A stretch of 27,086 nt of DNA from Bacillota bacterium (GTDB lineage: Bacteria > Bacillota > Clostridia > Acetivibrionales > DSM-1351). The position numbers and the translations under genes were made by a program. The notes under the pieces were generated by a model. The model did no database searches. It saw only the letters and a list, made by a program, of their open reading frames with translations, and was not told where the DNA came from. Shown here in pieces: positions 15,645 to 23,451 of this stretch (position 1 is its first letter; every line of letters starts with the position of its first letter). Location: positions 1 to 27,086 of the forward strand of contig JAEWSZ010000010.1 of NCBI GenBank assembly GCA_023397905.1, read 5' to 3'.

Positions 15645-16934
15645 ATGACTGATACCGGAATTAAGCAGGAAGGTCTTAACAAAATAACCGAAATAAACGG
15701 AATTGCCGTTTATAATATAAATACCGGCAGGTTTAAGACCAATACTATAAACATTTTTTTTCAGGACAATTTAAGCAAGGAAACAATTGCCCTGAACGCT
15801 CTTTTGCCTTCGGTGCTGAGAAGGGGCACAAAAAAGCTTCCGACCCTGAAGGATATCAACCTGTATCTCGAGGAATTGTACGGCGCAGTGTTTGACTGCG
15901 GAATAGTAAAAAAAGGCGAAAGGCAGATACTGCACTTCTATTTTGAATATCTTTCGGATAAATATGCCTCCGGGGACCACAGCAATTTTGAAAGCGCCCT
16001 GGAATTCCTCCTGGATATAATATACAATCCCGCATTGGAAAAGGGTTCATTTAATCCTCAATATGTGGAGCAGGAAAAAAATAATTTAAAGATACTTATT
16101 GAGAGCAGGACCAACGACAAGGTTCAATATGCACTTGACAGGTGCTATGAGCTGATGTGCGGGGATGAACCCTTTGGACTGTATGAATACGGCACGCCTG
16201 AGCAGGTTGACAGTATTACTCCGGAAGACCTTTACCGGCATTACATGGATAAAATAGGCTCGCTGCCCATGACGATTTTTATAACCGGAGAGCTTAGCAA
16301 AAGCCATATAGACCATATCAAAACAATCCTGTCCGGCATTGGCAGAGGAACGGTAAAAGCTCTGAATGCCGGTATCGTCAAAAAATTTCCGGACAGTGTG
16401 AGGTATTTTGAAGATGCAATGGATGTAAACCAGGCAAAGCTCTCCCTTGGTTTCAGGACCAATATAACCTCACGTGAGGACGATTATTACGCCTTGATGG
16501 TTTACAACGGCATACTCGGCGGAGGCATGCACTCCAAGCTTTTTCAGAATGTGAGGGAAAAAGCCGGCCTGGCCTATTACGTATTTGCGGGCCTGGAAAA
16601 GTTCAAAGGCCTGATGATCATCGGGAGCGGAATCGACGTAAAGGAAAAGGATCACGCACAGGAATTGATATTGAAGCAGATAGAGGATATCAAGGCGGGA
16701 AATATATCGGATTATGAGTTCAATTCAACTATAAAATCACTGGAAACGGGAGTACAGGCTTTAAAGGACAGCCAGCTGCAGGTGGTGGATTTCTATTTCA
16801 GCCAGCTGATTTCACAGACTCACGACACTCTGGAGGGGTTGCTCTCAAAGATACAGAGAGTTGCCAGGGAAGACGTGGTACGTGTGGCGGGCAAGATACA
16901 GCTGGATACTGTCTATTTTCTCACTGCCGTTTAG
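15645..16934 (+). CDS. ymfF: M16-family peptidase homologue, YmfF type (no zinc motif)
   Basis: This 429-residue protein has the two-lobed M16 fold, with RGTKKLPTLKDINLYLEELYGA (residues 60-81, a family landmark) and later NGILGGGMHSKLFQNVREKAGLAYYV. The metal site HxxEH of active M16 peptidases is missing: at the equivalent place (about residues 54-58) it reads LPSVL. This is normal for YmfF, which pairs with an active YmfH-like partner; the Bacillus subtilis pair has been linked to EF-P 5-aminopentanol modification. AAAGGAGG at 15633-15640 fixes the ATG. The neighbour 68 bp downstream is the zinc-bearing partner, so a heterodimeric peptidase is likely. EF-P involvement here is inferred from homology only. 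Confidence 0.88.
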   Translation: MTDTGIKQEGLNKITEINGIAVYNINTGRFKTNTINIFFQDNLSKETIALNALLPSVLRRGTKKLPTLKDINLYLEELYGAVFDCGIVKKGERQILHFYFEYLSDKYASGDHSNFESALEFLLDIIYNPALEKGSFNPQYVEQEKNNLKILIESRTNDKVQYALDRCYELMCGDEPFGLYEYGTPEQVDSITPEDLYRHYMDKIGSLPMTIFITGELSKSHIDHIKTILSGIGRGTVKALNAGIVKKFPDSVRYFEDAMDVNQAKLSLGFRTNITSREDDYYALMVYNGILGGGMHSKLFQNVREKAGLAYYVFAGLEKFKGLMIIGSGIDVKEKDHAQELILKQIEDIKAGNISDYEFNSTIKSLETGVQALKDSQLQVVDFYFSQLISQTHDTLEGLLSKIQRVAREDVVRVAGKIQLDTVYFLTAV

Positions 16935-17002
16935 CAAAAAAATAGCCCGCAGGCGGTTTTATGGCCGGTTGGAACGCGGTTTATGCGTACAAGGAGGAGC
17001 AT

Positions 17003-18283
17003 ATGAATTTTGAAACTATTGAATATAAAAAATATGATGAAATAATGTATCAATACCAACACAGCAGCGGATTAAAATGTTTTATCGTTCCCAAAAAGGG
17101 ATATTACAAAAAGCATGCCACCTTTTCCACACATTACGGTTCGGTGGACAATGAATTCGTAATCCCGGGTGAGAATACACCTACGAGAGTACCTGACGGT
17201 ATTGCGCACTTTTTGGAGCACAAGCTGTTTGAACAGAAGGACGGAAGCGTGATGGATAAGTTTGCGGCCCTGGGTTCGCGCCCCAATGCTTTTACAAGCT
17301 TTAACCAGACGGTTTATCTGTTTTCCTGCACAGACATGTTCAGGGAAAATTTTGAACTGCTATTGAACTTTGTACAGAATCCTTATATTACCGAGGAAAG
17401 CGTGGAAAAGGAAAAGGGCATTATCGGGCAGGAAATAAATATGTACCGCGACGACCCGGGCTGGAGGGTGACCTTCAATCTGCTGGAAGCCTTTTATAAA
17501 GAGCACCCCGTCAAATTGGACATTGCGGGCTCTATTGAAAGTATATCCCATATAACACGGGATACGCTGTATAAATGCTACAAAACCTTTTACCACCCGT
17601 CAAACATGCTTATAACCGTGGTGGGCGACGTGGATCACGAAAAGGTTTTTGAGCAGGTGGAGAAAAATATCGCCTTAACTGAAAAGCACTCCGAGATAAA
17701 ACGAATTTTTCAGGAGGAAGGCCAGGGGATCAATAAACCGTACGTTGAGCAGAATATGCCGGTTTCCACTCCGTTATTTTATATGGGCTTCAAGGATGAC
17801 AATTTCAAGCTTCAGGGTGCTGAAATACTTAAATACGATCTGGCCGTGAAGCTGCTGCTGTCAATGATTGCGGGTAGGAGCTCCTCTCTTTACGGTGAGC
17901 TGTACGATAAGGGACTGATAAACAACAGCTTTGAAAGCGATTTTTCCATAGAGGACAGCTATGCCTATTCGGTGCTGGGAGGGGAGTCGGTGAATCCCGA
18001 GGCGGTCAGGGAATGCTTTGTGAAAGAGATCAGGAAGACCGGAGACAAGGGGCTCGATGCACAGACCTTTGAGAGGCTGTTGAAGGCGTCGAAGGGGAGA
18101 TTTCTCAGGCAGATGAATTCTGTCGAGAGTATTTCCAGGATATTTGTAAATTTATTTTTTAAGGGCGTAACATTATTTGATTATTTGGATGTTTATGATA
18201 CAATGAATTTTGATTATATAAACGATGTATTTGAAAAGCATTTTGACCTGGAACGGATGGCATTGTCGGTGGTCAAAAAGTAA
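17003..18283 (+). CDS. ymfH: M16-family zinc peptidase, YmfH type (catalytic partner)
   Basis: This 426-residue M16 metallopeptidase has the inverted zinc motif HFLEH at residues 69-73 and the downstream glutamate in IIGQEINMY (Glu144), 71 residues later, as expected for an active site. The conserved GSRPNAFTSFNQTVY and SSLYGELYDKGLI blocks are also present. The ATG at 17003 is chosen because AAGGAGG lies at 16991-16997 with 5-nt spacing; an ATG at 16961 would add 14 residues ahead of that site. It follows ymfF directly and probably forms the active half of a heterodimer with it. Substrate unknown. Confidence 0.93.
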   Translation: MNFETIEYKKYDEIMYQYQHSSGLKCFIVPKKGYYKKHATFSTHYGSVDNEFVIPGENTPTRVPDGIAHFLEHKLFEQKDGSVMDKFAALGSRPNAFTSFNQTVYLFSCTDMFRENFELLLNFVQNPYITEESVEKEKGIIGQEINMYRDDPGWRVTFNLLEAFYKEHPVKLDIAGSIESISHITRDTLYKCYKTFYHPSNMLITVVGDVDHEKVFEQVEKNIALTEKHSEIKRIFQEEGQGINKPYVEQNMPVSTPLFYMGFKDDNFKLQGAEILKYDLAVKLLLSMIAGRSSSLYGELYDKGLINNSFESDFSIEDSYAYSVLGGESVNPEAVRECFVKEIRKTGDKGLDAQTFERLLKASKGRFLRQMNSVESISRIFVNLFFKGVTLFDYLDVYDTMNFDYINDVFEKHFDLERMALSVVKK

Positions 18284-18364
18284 CGGGAATATTGGGCTTA
18301 AGGTTGCTGTCAAATGCTTTTGCCATTCCATGGCAGAATAAAATAAGATTTTGTGGAGGTTTTC

Positions 18365-19492
18365 ATGAATGATAGGGTAACGGTTAGTTTTCCCAATATG
18401 GGGTTTGATATCAATATATCGCGAGTGGCCTTTACAGTACTCAACACTCCCATATACTGGTACGGCATCATAATTGCGGCGGCTTTTCTGGTGTGTGTTG
18501 TCTGGGCTATGAGGGATTCCAAAAGGTTTGGGCTGATTCCGGAGACCGTAATTGATCTGATGCTGTTTGCCGCTCCGGTAGCGATAATATGCGCCCGCCT
18601 GTACTATGTGATATTCAGCTGGGAGAATTATAGATATGACCTGAAGCAGATATTCAATATAAGAAACGGCGGGCTTGCCATTCTGGGCGGAATTATAGGC
18701 GCTGTCATAACAGCTTATTTTGTGGCCCGCTACAAGAAAATCCCGGTATTTAAGTTCTTTGATTTTGCAATTCCTTATGTGGCATTGGGACAGGCCATAG
18801 GGCGTTGGGGCAATTTTTTCAACCAGGAGGCCTCCGGCACCAATACGGACCTTCCCTGGGGCATGACCAGCCCGGTTATTAAATCCTATCTGTCAAATAA
18901 ATCCCAGGAGCTGCAGGCGAGCGGTATTACTGTTTATCCGGACCTGCCGGTGCACCCCACATTTTTATATGAATCAATCTGGGATATAGGCGTTTTTGTA
19001 CTGCTGTACTGGATGAGGAAAAAGAAGAAATTTGACGGAGAAGTATTCTGCCTGTATTTTGTGACTTACGGCCTTGGCAGGGCATTTATAGAAGGCTTGA
19101 GAACTGACAGCCTCATGCTTGGGAATTTGAGGATATCCCAGCTGCTTTCCGTGATATTTTTCATCGCCTTCGGAATATTTATCATCTATAAGAGGATGAA
19201 GCTTAAGAACTCAGCCGGAGAAGTTCCCGTGGGACAGAGCGGATACGCCGACATATTGAAGATCATGGAAGAAGAGAGTAAAGATACCTCGGAGGCTGCC
19301 GAAGCCGATGACGGCGAGACAGCCGCGGAGGAAGCAGGCGCAGAACTCAAGCAGGACCCAAACCTGGAGGCAGGGGAGGCAGAACGGGAATCCGAACAGG
19401 AGACGGGCTCGGAGCCGGAAACTGAAGGCCCGGATGAGGAAAGCGGCAATGCTTCCGGAAACGGGGAAGCGGAAGAGGAAAAGAAAGAGTAA
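18365..19492 (+). CDS. lgt: Prolipoprotein diacylglyceryl transferase with acidic C-terminal tail
   Basis: Lgt attaches diacylglycerol from phosphatidylglycerol to the lipobox cysteine of prolipoproteins in the membrane. The catalytic core fills residues 1-280, with several membrane helices, the signature GRWGNFFNQEASG (146-158) and HPTFLYES (197-204). The loop corresponding to E. coli His103 reads GGLAILGG, with Leu instead of His. About 95 further residues follow, ending in a Glu/Asp/Ala/Gly/Ser-rich tail with no predicted fold; the total is 375 residues against about 260-290 for typical Lgt. GGAGG at 18355-18359 supports ATG 18365. It lies between ymfH and a SEDS gene and has no neighbour in the lipoprotein pathway. 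Confidence 0.95.
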   Translation: MNDRVTVSFPNMGFDINISRVAFTVLNTPIYWYGIIIAAAFLVCVVWAMRDSKRFGLIPETVIDLMLFAAPVAIICARLYYVIFSWENYRYDLKQIFNIRNGGLAILGGIIGAVITAYFVARYKKIPVFKFFDFAIPYVALGQAIGRWGNFFNQEASGTNTDLPWGMTSPVIKSYLSNKSQELQASGITVYPDLPVHPTFLYESIWDIGVFVLLYWMRKKKKFDGEVFCLYFVTYGLGRAFIEGLRTDSLMLGNLRISQLLSVIFFIAFGIFIIYKRMKLKNSAGEVPVGQSGYADILKIMEEESKDTSEAAEADDGETAAEEAGAELKQDPNLEAGEAERESEQETGSEPETEGPDEESGNASGNGEAEEEKKE

Positions 19493-19537
19493 GAAGAGAA
19501 ATAAAGATTTTGTATCGGGAATGGTGAAGGGCGAAGG

Positions 19538-20665
19538 ATGTATTTTGTTGAAAAATCAAAAACAATAAATTCATATAAAAGATTTGATTATTTCCTGTTT
19601 ATAGCGGTATTGGTTTTGTCGGCTATAGGGCTCATAGTTTTCAGCAGTGCCATAAAAAGCAGGCCCGATCTGCTTAAACCGCAGGTCCTGGCTATTATTA
19701 TGGGCATTGCCTTATGCCTTGTTTTGAGCGCCATTGATTATAAGGACTTTAAGGTATTGAGTCTGTTAATATTTTTTGGGGCAATGGCATTAATGCTTTA
19801 CACATTGCTTTTCGGAAAAGGGGACGAGCTGGGAAATAAAAACTGGATAAATGTCGGAGGCATGAGCATTCAGGCGTCGGAATTTGCCAAGATTGCGTAT
19901 ATCATACTGGCGTCGGTTTTTCTGGAACGGATTAAGGACGGGCCGGAAAAGAACAAGTCGGATATAATCAAGTTCCTGATGTATTCAGGCGTGGCTATAG
20001 GCTTCGTACTGCTCCAGAAGGACCTTGGGACCGCTATGGTCTTTGCGTTTATTTTTCTCCTCTTTATTTATATTGCTGGAATACCTTACAGGTACATATT
20101 TATTTTATTCGGCGTAGCAACGCTTTCACTGCCGTTTATATGGGTCTATGTTCTAAATGGCAACAGAAGGGACAGGATTTTGACTTTTATTTATCCCGAG
20201 AGGGATCCCCAGGGCGGAGGCTACAATGTGATGATGTCAAAGCTGGCAATAGGCTCCGGACAGCTGTTCGGACAGGGCTATGGAAGCGGCTTGCAGACTC
20301 AGAGCAGAAAGGTTCCCGTAAACGAATCAGACTTTATTTTCTCGGTGGTGGGTGAGGAGCTTGGGTTTATCGGCGGTGTTATAATAATCCTGCTGGCTTT
20401 GGTCATTTTACTCAGGCTGATCTATATAGCGAAAAATTCCAGCGATACCTACGGTTCATTTATTACTATCGGTGTTACCGGCATGTTCGGCTTTAATTTC
20501 ATTGAAAATATAGGAATGAGCATAGGACTGCTTCCCGTAACGGGACTGCCCCTGCCTTTCGTAAGCCAGGGCGGAACGGCTATCCTTGTGAATTATATTG
20601 CGGTGGGCATGGTGCTGAGTGTGTCGCTCAGAAGGAAGAGGAACAATTTTAACGCGTCGCAGTAA
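19538..20665 (+). CDS. rodA: SEDS peptidoglycan glycosyltransferase, RodA/FtsW family
   Basis: SEDS proteins polymerise lipid II into glycan strands and work with a class B PBP. The 375-residue protein has about ten membrane helices and the conserved extracellular stretch MSKLAIGSGQLFGQGYGSG. It continues into VNESDFIFSVVGEELG, with the catalytic aspartate at residue 265, and ends with the GLPLPFVSQGGTAILVNY motif. The overall look is RodA-like rather than FtsW, but the two are hard to separate by eye. GAAGG at 19526-19530 precedes the ATG by 7 nt. It is 45 bp after lgt, and an intrinsic terminator follows it. Confidence 0.9.
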   Translation: MYFVEKSKTINSYKRFDYFLFIAVLVLSAIGLIVFSSAIKSRPDLLKPQVLAIIMGIALCLVLSAIDYKDFKVLSLLIFFGAMALMLYTLLFGKGDELGNKNWINVGGMSIQASEFAKIAYIILASVFLERIKDGPEKNKSDIIKFLMYSGVAIGFVLLQKDLGTAMVFAFIFLLFIYIAGIPYRYIFILFGVATLSLPFIWVYVLNGNRRDRILTFIYPERDPQGGGYNVMMSKLAIGSGQLFGQGYGSGLQTQSRKVPVNESDFIFSVVGEELGFIGGVIIILLALVILLRLIYIAKNSSDTYGSFITIGVTGMFGFNFIENIGMSIGLLPVTGLPLPFVSQGGTAILVNYIAVGMVLSVSLRRKRNNFNASQ

Positions 20666-20740
20666 AAGGTTTGCCCCGGAAATGATATTTTCATTATTGC
20701 GTAAAGATTTACAACATAATATATAGTGCTATAGTCCTAT

Positions 20741-20777
20741 AAAAGGCGGGTTTTACTACCTGTCTTTTATTTTTTTT
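20741..20777 (+). terminator. Intrinsic terminator after the SEDS gene
   Basis: AAAAGGCGGG (20741-20750) pairs over ten positions, two of them G-U, with CCTGTCTTTT (20759-20768) around an eight-base loop. A run of T follows (20770-20777). It closes the lgt-rodA transcript 75 bp after the stop and insulates the division cluster from upstream transcription. Confidence 0.88.
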
Positions 20778-20787
20778 CAAAAAAAAC

Positions 20788-20816
20788 TTGATAAATCTTA
20801 TGAATTGCAATAAAAT
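20788..20816 (+). promoter_or_regulatory. Sigma-A promoter of the mraZ division cluster
   Basis: TTGATA (20788-20793) and TAAAAT (20811-20816) are spaced by exactly 17 bp, each with five of six consensus matches, just after an intrinsic terminator and before MraZ-type operator repeats. Start of transcription would be near 20823, overlapping the operator. Confidence 0.72.
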
Positions 20817-20824
20817 ATGCATAT

Positions 20825-20850
20825 AAGTGGTGGAAAGTGGTGCGAAGTGG
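20825..20850 (+). promoter_or_regulatory. MraZ operator: three AAGTGG direct repeats with 10-bp period
   Basis: AAGTGG occurs at 20825-20830, 20835-20840 and 20845-20850, one per helical turn, with similar spacers (TGGA, TGCG). MraZ is known to autoregulate the division cluster by binding tandem GTGG/TGGG-type repeats with this spacing in the 5' region of mraZ. Placed directly at the predicted transcription start, this array fits repression of the whole dcw operon by its first gene product. Confidence 0.82.
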
Positions 20851-20924
20851 AGGAAGGATTAAAATTGATTGCGTTTTAACTTTCCATACTTATAAGATTG
20901 GCCTTGAAATGTGAGGTGTAAAAT

Positions 20925-21356
20925 TTGTTTTATGGTGAATACCAGCACACAGTTGACCCAAAAGGACGTGTGATCGTCCCGTCGAAGTTCAGAGACGGAC
21001 TGGGTGAAAAGTTCATATTAACCAAAGGACTTGACAGCTGTTTATTTGCATATTCATCAGAGGAGTGGACAAGCCTGGAAAACAAATTAAAGACACTTCC
21101 GTTTACCGACAAGGATGTGCGTGCCTTCATAAGGTTTTTCTTTTCGGGGGCGACGGAATGCGAGGTCGACAAGCAGGGAAGAATACTTATACCGCAGAAT
21201 CTGCGCGAATATGCTGTACTTGAAAAGGACATAGCTATTATAGGGGTTTCTTCAAGAGTTGAGATATGGAATAAGTCCACATGGGAAACCTACAGCAGCG
21301 ACGATAATATCAGCGCAGACAAGATCGCCGAGAAAATGGCCCAGCTGGGAATATAG
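20925..21356 (+). CDS. mraZ: Transcriptional regulator MraZ
   Basis: MraZ is the first gene of division/cell-wall clusters and represses its own operon. The 143-residue protein has two SpoVT/AbrB-like swapped-hairpin repeats, each with the family signature: DPKGRVIVPSKF (near residue 12) and DKQGRILIPQNLR (near residue 84). No ATG is available where the protein must begin; the TTG at 20925 gives MFYGEYQHTVDPKGR, matching the usual MFMGEYxHxxDxKGR start. A GAGGTG site lies 8 nt upstream. The operator repeats upstream at 20825-20850 are its probable binding site. rsmH follows 43 bp later. Confidence 0.96.
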   Translation: MFYGEYQHTVDPKGRVIVPSKFRDGLGEKFILTKGLDSCLFAYSSEEWTSLENKLKTLPFTDKDVRAFIRFFFSGATECEVDKQGRILIPQNLREYAVLEKDIAIIGVSSRVEIWNKSTWETYSSDDNISADKIAEKMAQLGI

Positions 21357-21399
21357 AAGTCCTGGTGTGGCAGGCGTGCTTTAAAGGTGAAGGTGGATA

Positions 21400-22347
21400 A
21401 TGGAATTTAAACATGTATCGGTACTGCTTGACGAGTGTATTGAAAATCTGGATATAAAGCCTGACGGCATATATGTGGACGGCACTATAGGAGGTGCGGG
21501 GCATTCGTCGGAAATATACGGGAGATTGAATCAAAACGGCAGTTTGATCGGATTGGATCAGGATGCCTTTGCAGTGGAAATCTCTACAAGACGCCTTGAA
21601 GAAATATCCTCAGGGGCCAGGTTTAAAATTGTAAATACGAATTTTAAAAATATATTGAAAACCTGCAATGAGATGGGAATTACCCAGGTGGACGGGATCC
21701 TGCTGGATTTGGGAGTATCCTCGCACCAGTTGGATGAAGCCTCCAGAGGCTTTAGCTACCAGCATGATGCGGCCCTGGATATGAGAATGGACAGAAGCTC
21801 CGGACTGTCTGCCTACCAGATTGTAAATGAGTATCCGGAACAGGAGATTTACCGTATTATACGGGACTATGGAGAGGAAAAGTGGGCGTCGAGGATAGCA
21901 AAGTTTATCGTTGAGGCCCGGGAAAAGCAGCCGGTAAGTACCACATATGAGCTGGTTGACATTATCAAGAGGGCGGTGCCCAGCGCTGCCAGAAGGGATG
22001 GACCCCATCCTGCAAAAAGGACTTTTCAGGCAATCAGGATTGCCGTAAACGACGAGCTGGATATTTTAAGCAGTACCATAGAGGACTGTGTGACTTTGCT
22101 GAAAAGTGGCGGAAGACTTTGTATAATAACATTCCACTCACTTGAAGATAGAATTGTAAAGACGCAATTCAATAAGGAAGTAAACCCCTGCACGTGTCCG
22201 CCGGATTTTCCGGCCTGCGTATGCGGTAAAAAACCCAGGGCGGTTCTGGTAAACAGGAAACCCATAGTTTCCTCAAAAGAGGAGCTTGAAGAAAACCCAA
22301 GGGCGAGAAGTGCAAAATTGAGAGTGCTGCAAAGAATTTATTCTTAG
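21400..22347 (+). CDS. rsmH: 16S rRNA (cytosine-1402-N4)-methyltransferase RsmH
   Basis: RsmH (formerly MraW) N4-methylates C1402 in the ribosomal P-site region. The 315-residue protein begins HVSVLLDECIENL and has the SAM-binding GTIGGAGHS (28-36). It also has DGILLDLGVSSHQLD, HPAKRTFQAIRIAVNDEL and the catalytic-region FHSLEDR (245-251). A four-cysteine patch (264, 266, 273, 275) resembles that of many Firmicutes homologues. ATG 21400 is preceded by a GAAGGTGG site. It is the second gene of the dcw cluster; unusually, a 344-bp gap follows before ftsL. Confidence 0.97.
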   Translation: MEFKHVSVLLDECIENLDIKPDGIYVDGTIGGAGHSSEIYGRLNQNGSLIGLDQDAFAVEISTRRLEEISSGARFKIVNTNFKNILKTCNEMGITQVDGILLDLGVSSHQLDEASRGFSYQHDAALDMRMDRSSGLSAYQIVNEYPEQEIYRIIRDYGEEKWASRIAKFIVEAREKQPVSTTYELVDIIKRAVPSAARRDGPHPAKRTFQAIRIAVNDELDILSSTIEDCVTLLKSGGRLCIITFHSLEDRIVKTQFNKEVNPCTCPPDFPACVCGKKPRAVLVNRKPIVSSKEELEENPRARSAKLRVLQRIYS

Positions 22348-22691
22348 GTATAGACAGCAAGAGAAACACCGGAAAAAGAGCAGGCAGAGCCACTGAAGAA
22401 AAAGGGCGGGGCAAGCGGACCGCCGCAAATTACAAAAGATAAGATTTTTAAAACACAAAAGAAAAAACTAAGCAGTTCAAAGGCAACTTTACAAAAGACA
22501 AAAGTATTGAGACACAAAAGAAAACTTTCTAAAAATGTGAAGGGAATCAGATTTATTCTGATTCCCGAACCATCTAACAGGGTGCGGATATGATACCATC
22601 TGCGGAAATGATTTCCGCTCTTGGGCCCGACATGGCAGATCTGCACCGGCAGGGATATCCGGGCGCATGTGGACGGCGGGGAGTGATAAGA
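22348..22691 (+). other. Intergenic region of 344 bp with a perfect hairpin at 22542-22566
   Basis: Between rsmH and ftsL lies an A-rich stretch. GGGAATCAGA (22542-22551) pairs perfectly over 10 bp with TCTGATTCCC (22557-22566) around TTTAT; GAACC follows, so it is not an intrinsic terminator. A reading frame rich in Lys, Gln and Ser is open from about 22354 to a TGA at 22591-22593. It has no start codon with a ribosome binding site, so I do not call it a gene. It could be a remnant or simply a biased sequence. No promoter was convincing. Confidence 0.6.
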
Positions 22692-23222
22692 GTGGCTGAC
22701 GCAAAAAATAAATACATATACGGATCTGTTGCAGAAAAGGCAAAATATGAGCAGCAGCACCAGGTGCAGGATTCCTATGCTTCAGATGCCGCTTATGACC
22801 CGTATGAAGAAAATGCGGTACTCAAGTCAAAAAAGAAAGCTCGCAATAATGCGAAACTGAAGACCAAGATCCTTTTGAATATTTTCCTGGTTTTCGGCAT
22901 GTGTGCAATAATTATGTTCAGATATGCCCAGATAAGCCAGATTAATTATGACAGCAATAAACTAAACAGCGAATATACGGCCTTGCAGAATGAAAACGCA
23001 AGGATTTCAATTGAAATTGAAAAGGCCATGGATTTAAACAGCATAAGGGAAACAGCAGAGGCAAAGTTAAAGATGCACAAGCCGACCAAGAGCCAGATAG
23101 TGTATGTCAGCGTTCCAAAGGAAGACGTGACCATTCTGGCTACAAAACAGCAGTCGAAAGTTCTGTCAATGGCCAAGGAGCTGGGAAACAGTTTTAAAAA
23201 AGTCCTGGAGATATTTTATTAA
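22692..23222 (+). CDS. ftsL: FtsL-like septum formation initiator / division protein
   Basis: FtsL is a short bitopic protein that, with DivIC/FtsB, activates the septal synthase. This 176-residue protein has a long polar, charged N-terminal cytoplasmic part (1-57), one membrane helix (about 58-78) and a leucine/isoleucine-patterned coiled coil directly after it (about 80-115). The helix-proximal region then runs into a KLKMHKPTKSQIVYV segment, typical of the FtsL/DivIC end. Primary sequence is poorly conserved in this family, so the call rests on topology and on its place between rsmH and a division PBP. The GTG at 22692 has GGGGAG 8 nt upstream; an ATG at 22590 would add 34 residues with no such site. 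Confidence 0.82.
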   Translation: MADAKNKYIYGSVAEKAKYEQQHQVQDSYASDAAYDPYEENAVLKSKKKARNNAKLKTKILLNIFLVFGMCAIIMFRYAQISQINYDSNKLNSEYTALQNENARISIEIEKAMDLNSIRETAEAKLKMHKPTKSQIVYVSVPKEDVTILATKQQSKVLSMAKELGNSFKKVLEIFY

Positions 23223-23270
23223 TTGCTTGGAATTAACGGAGGTAATACGAATTTAATAGACAGTAGAATG

Positions 23271-23315
23271 ACTATAGATTTACATAAAGTTCTTTATTTA
23301 AGTCTATAGTTTTTT
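23271..23315 (+). terminator. Intrinsic terminator between ftsL and the PBP gene
   Basis: The arms at 23271-23288 (starting ACTATAGATTT) and 23293-23310 (ending AGTCTATAGT) pair over 18 positions, with one G-U pair and one mismatch around a tetraloop GTTC. The U-run spans 23310-23315. It lies about 50 bp after the ftsL stop and 180 bp before the PBP start, splitting the dcw cluster into two likely transcripts or acting as an attenuator. Confidence 0.8.
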
Positions 23316-23451
23316 CAGTTTATATGTCATGGTCAGGGTTTCGGAATCTGACATTTACCGCCGGATATATGCATTGAGCAAGCAGTAGGAATAATTAATT
23401 TTGACTTTAATAAATATTATTTATAGGAGAATAGCGTTAGGAGGGATAGTT

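Noticed and set aside
15645..16934. YmfF as a pseudogene because it lacks the zinc motif
   Set aside because: The frame is intact and full length, and lack of HxxEH is normal for this half of the peptidase pair.
16935..17002. CCGC/GCGG hairpin with short T-run between ymfF and ymfH
   Set aside because: The stem is only three to four pairs with a tiny loop; too weak to call a terminator, and the two genes are likely cotranscribed.
22590..22691. 34-residue upstream extension of ftsL from an ATG
   Set aside because: No ribosome binding site precedes this ATG and the added peptide does not resemble FtsL; the GTG at 22692 has GGGGAG at good spacing.
23268..23312. Thirteen-codon leader peptide within the ftsL-PBP terminator
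   Set aside because: The nearest GGAGG is 25 nt away and the codons follow from the hairpin arms; no regulatory codon run is visible.
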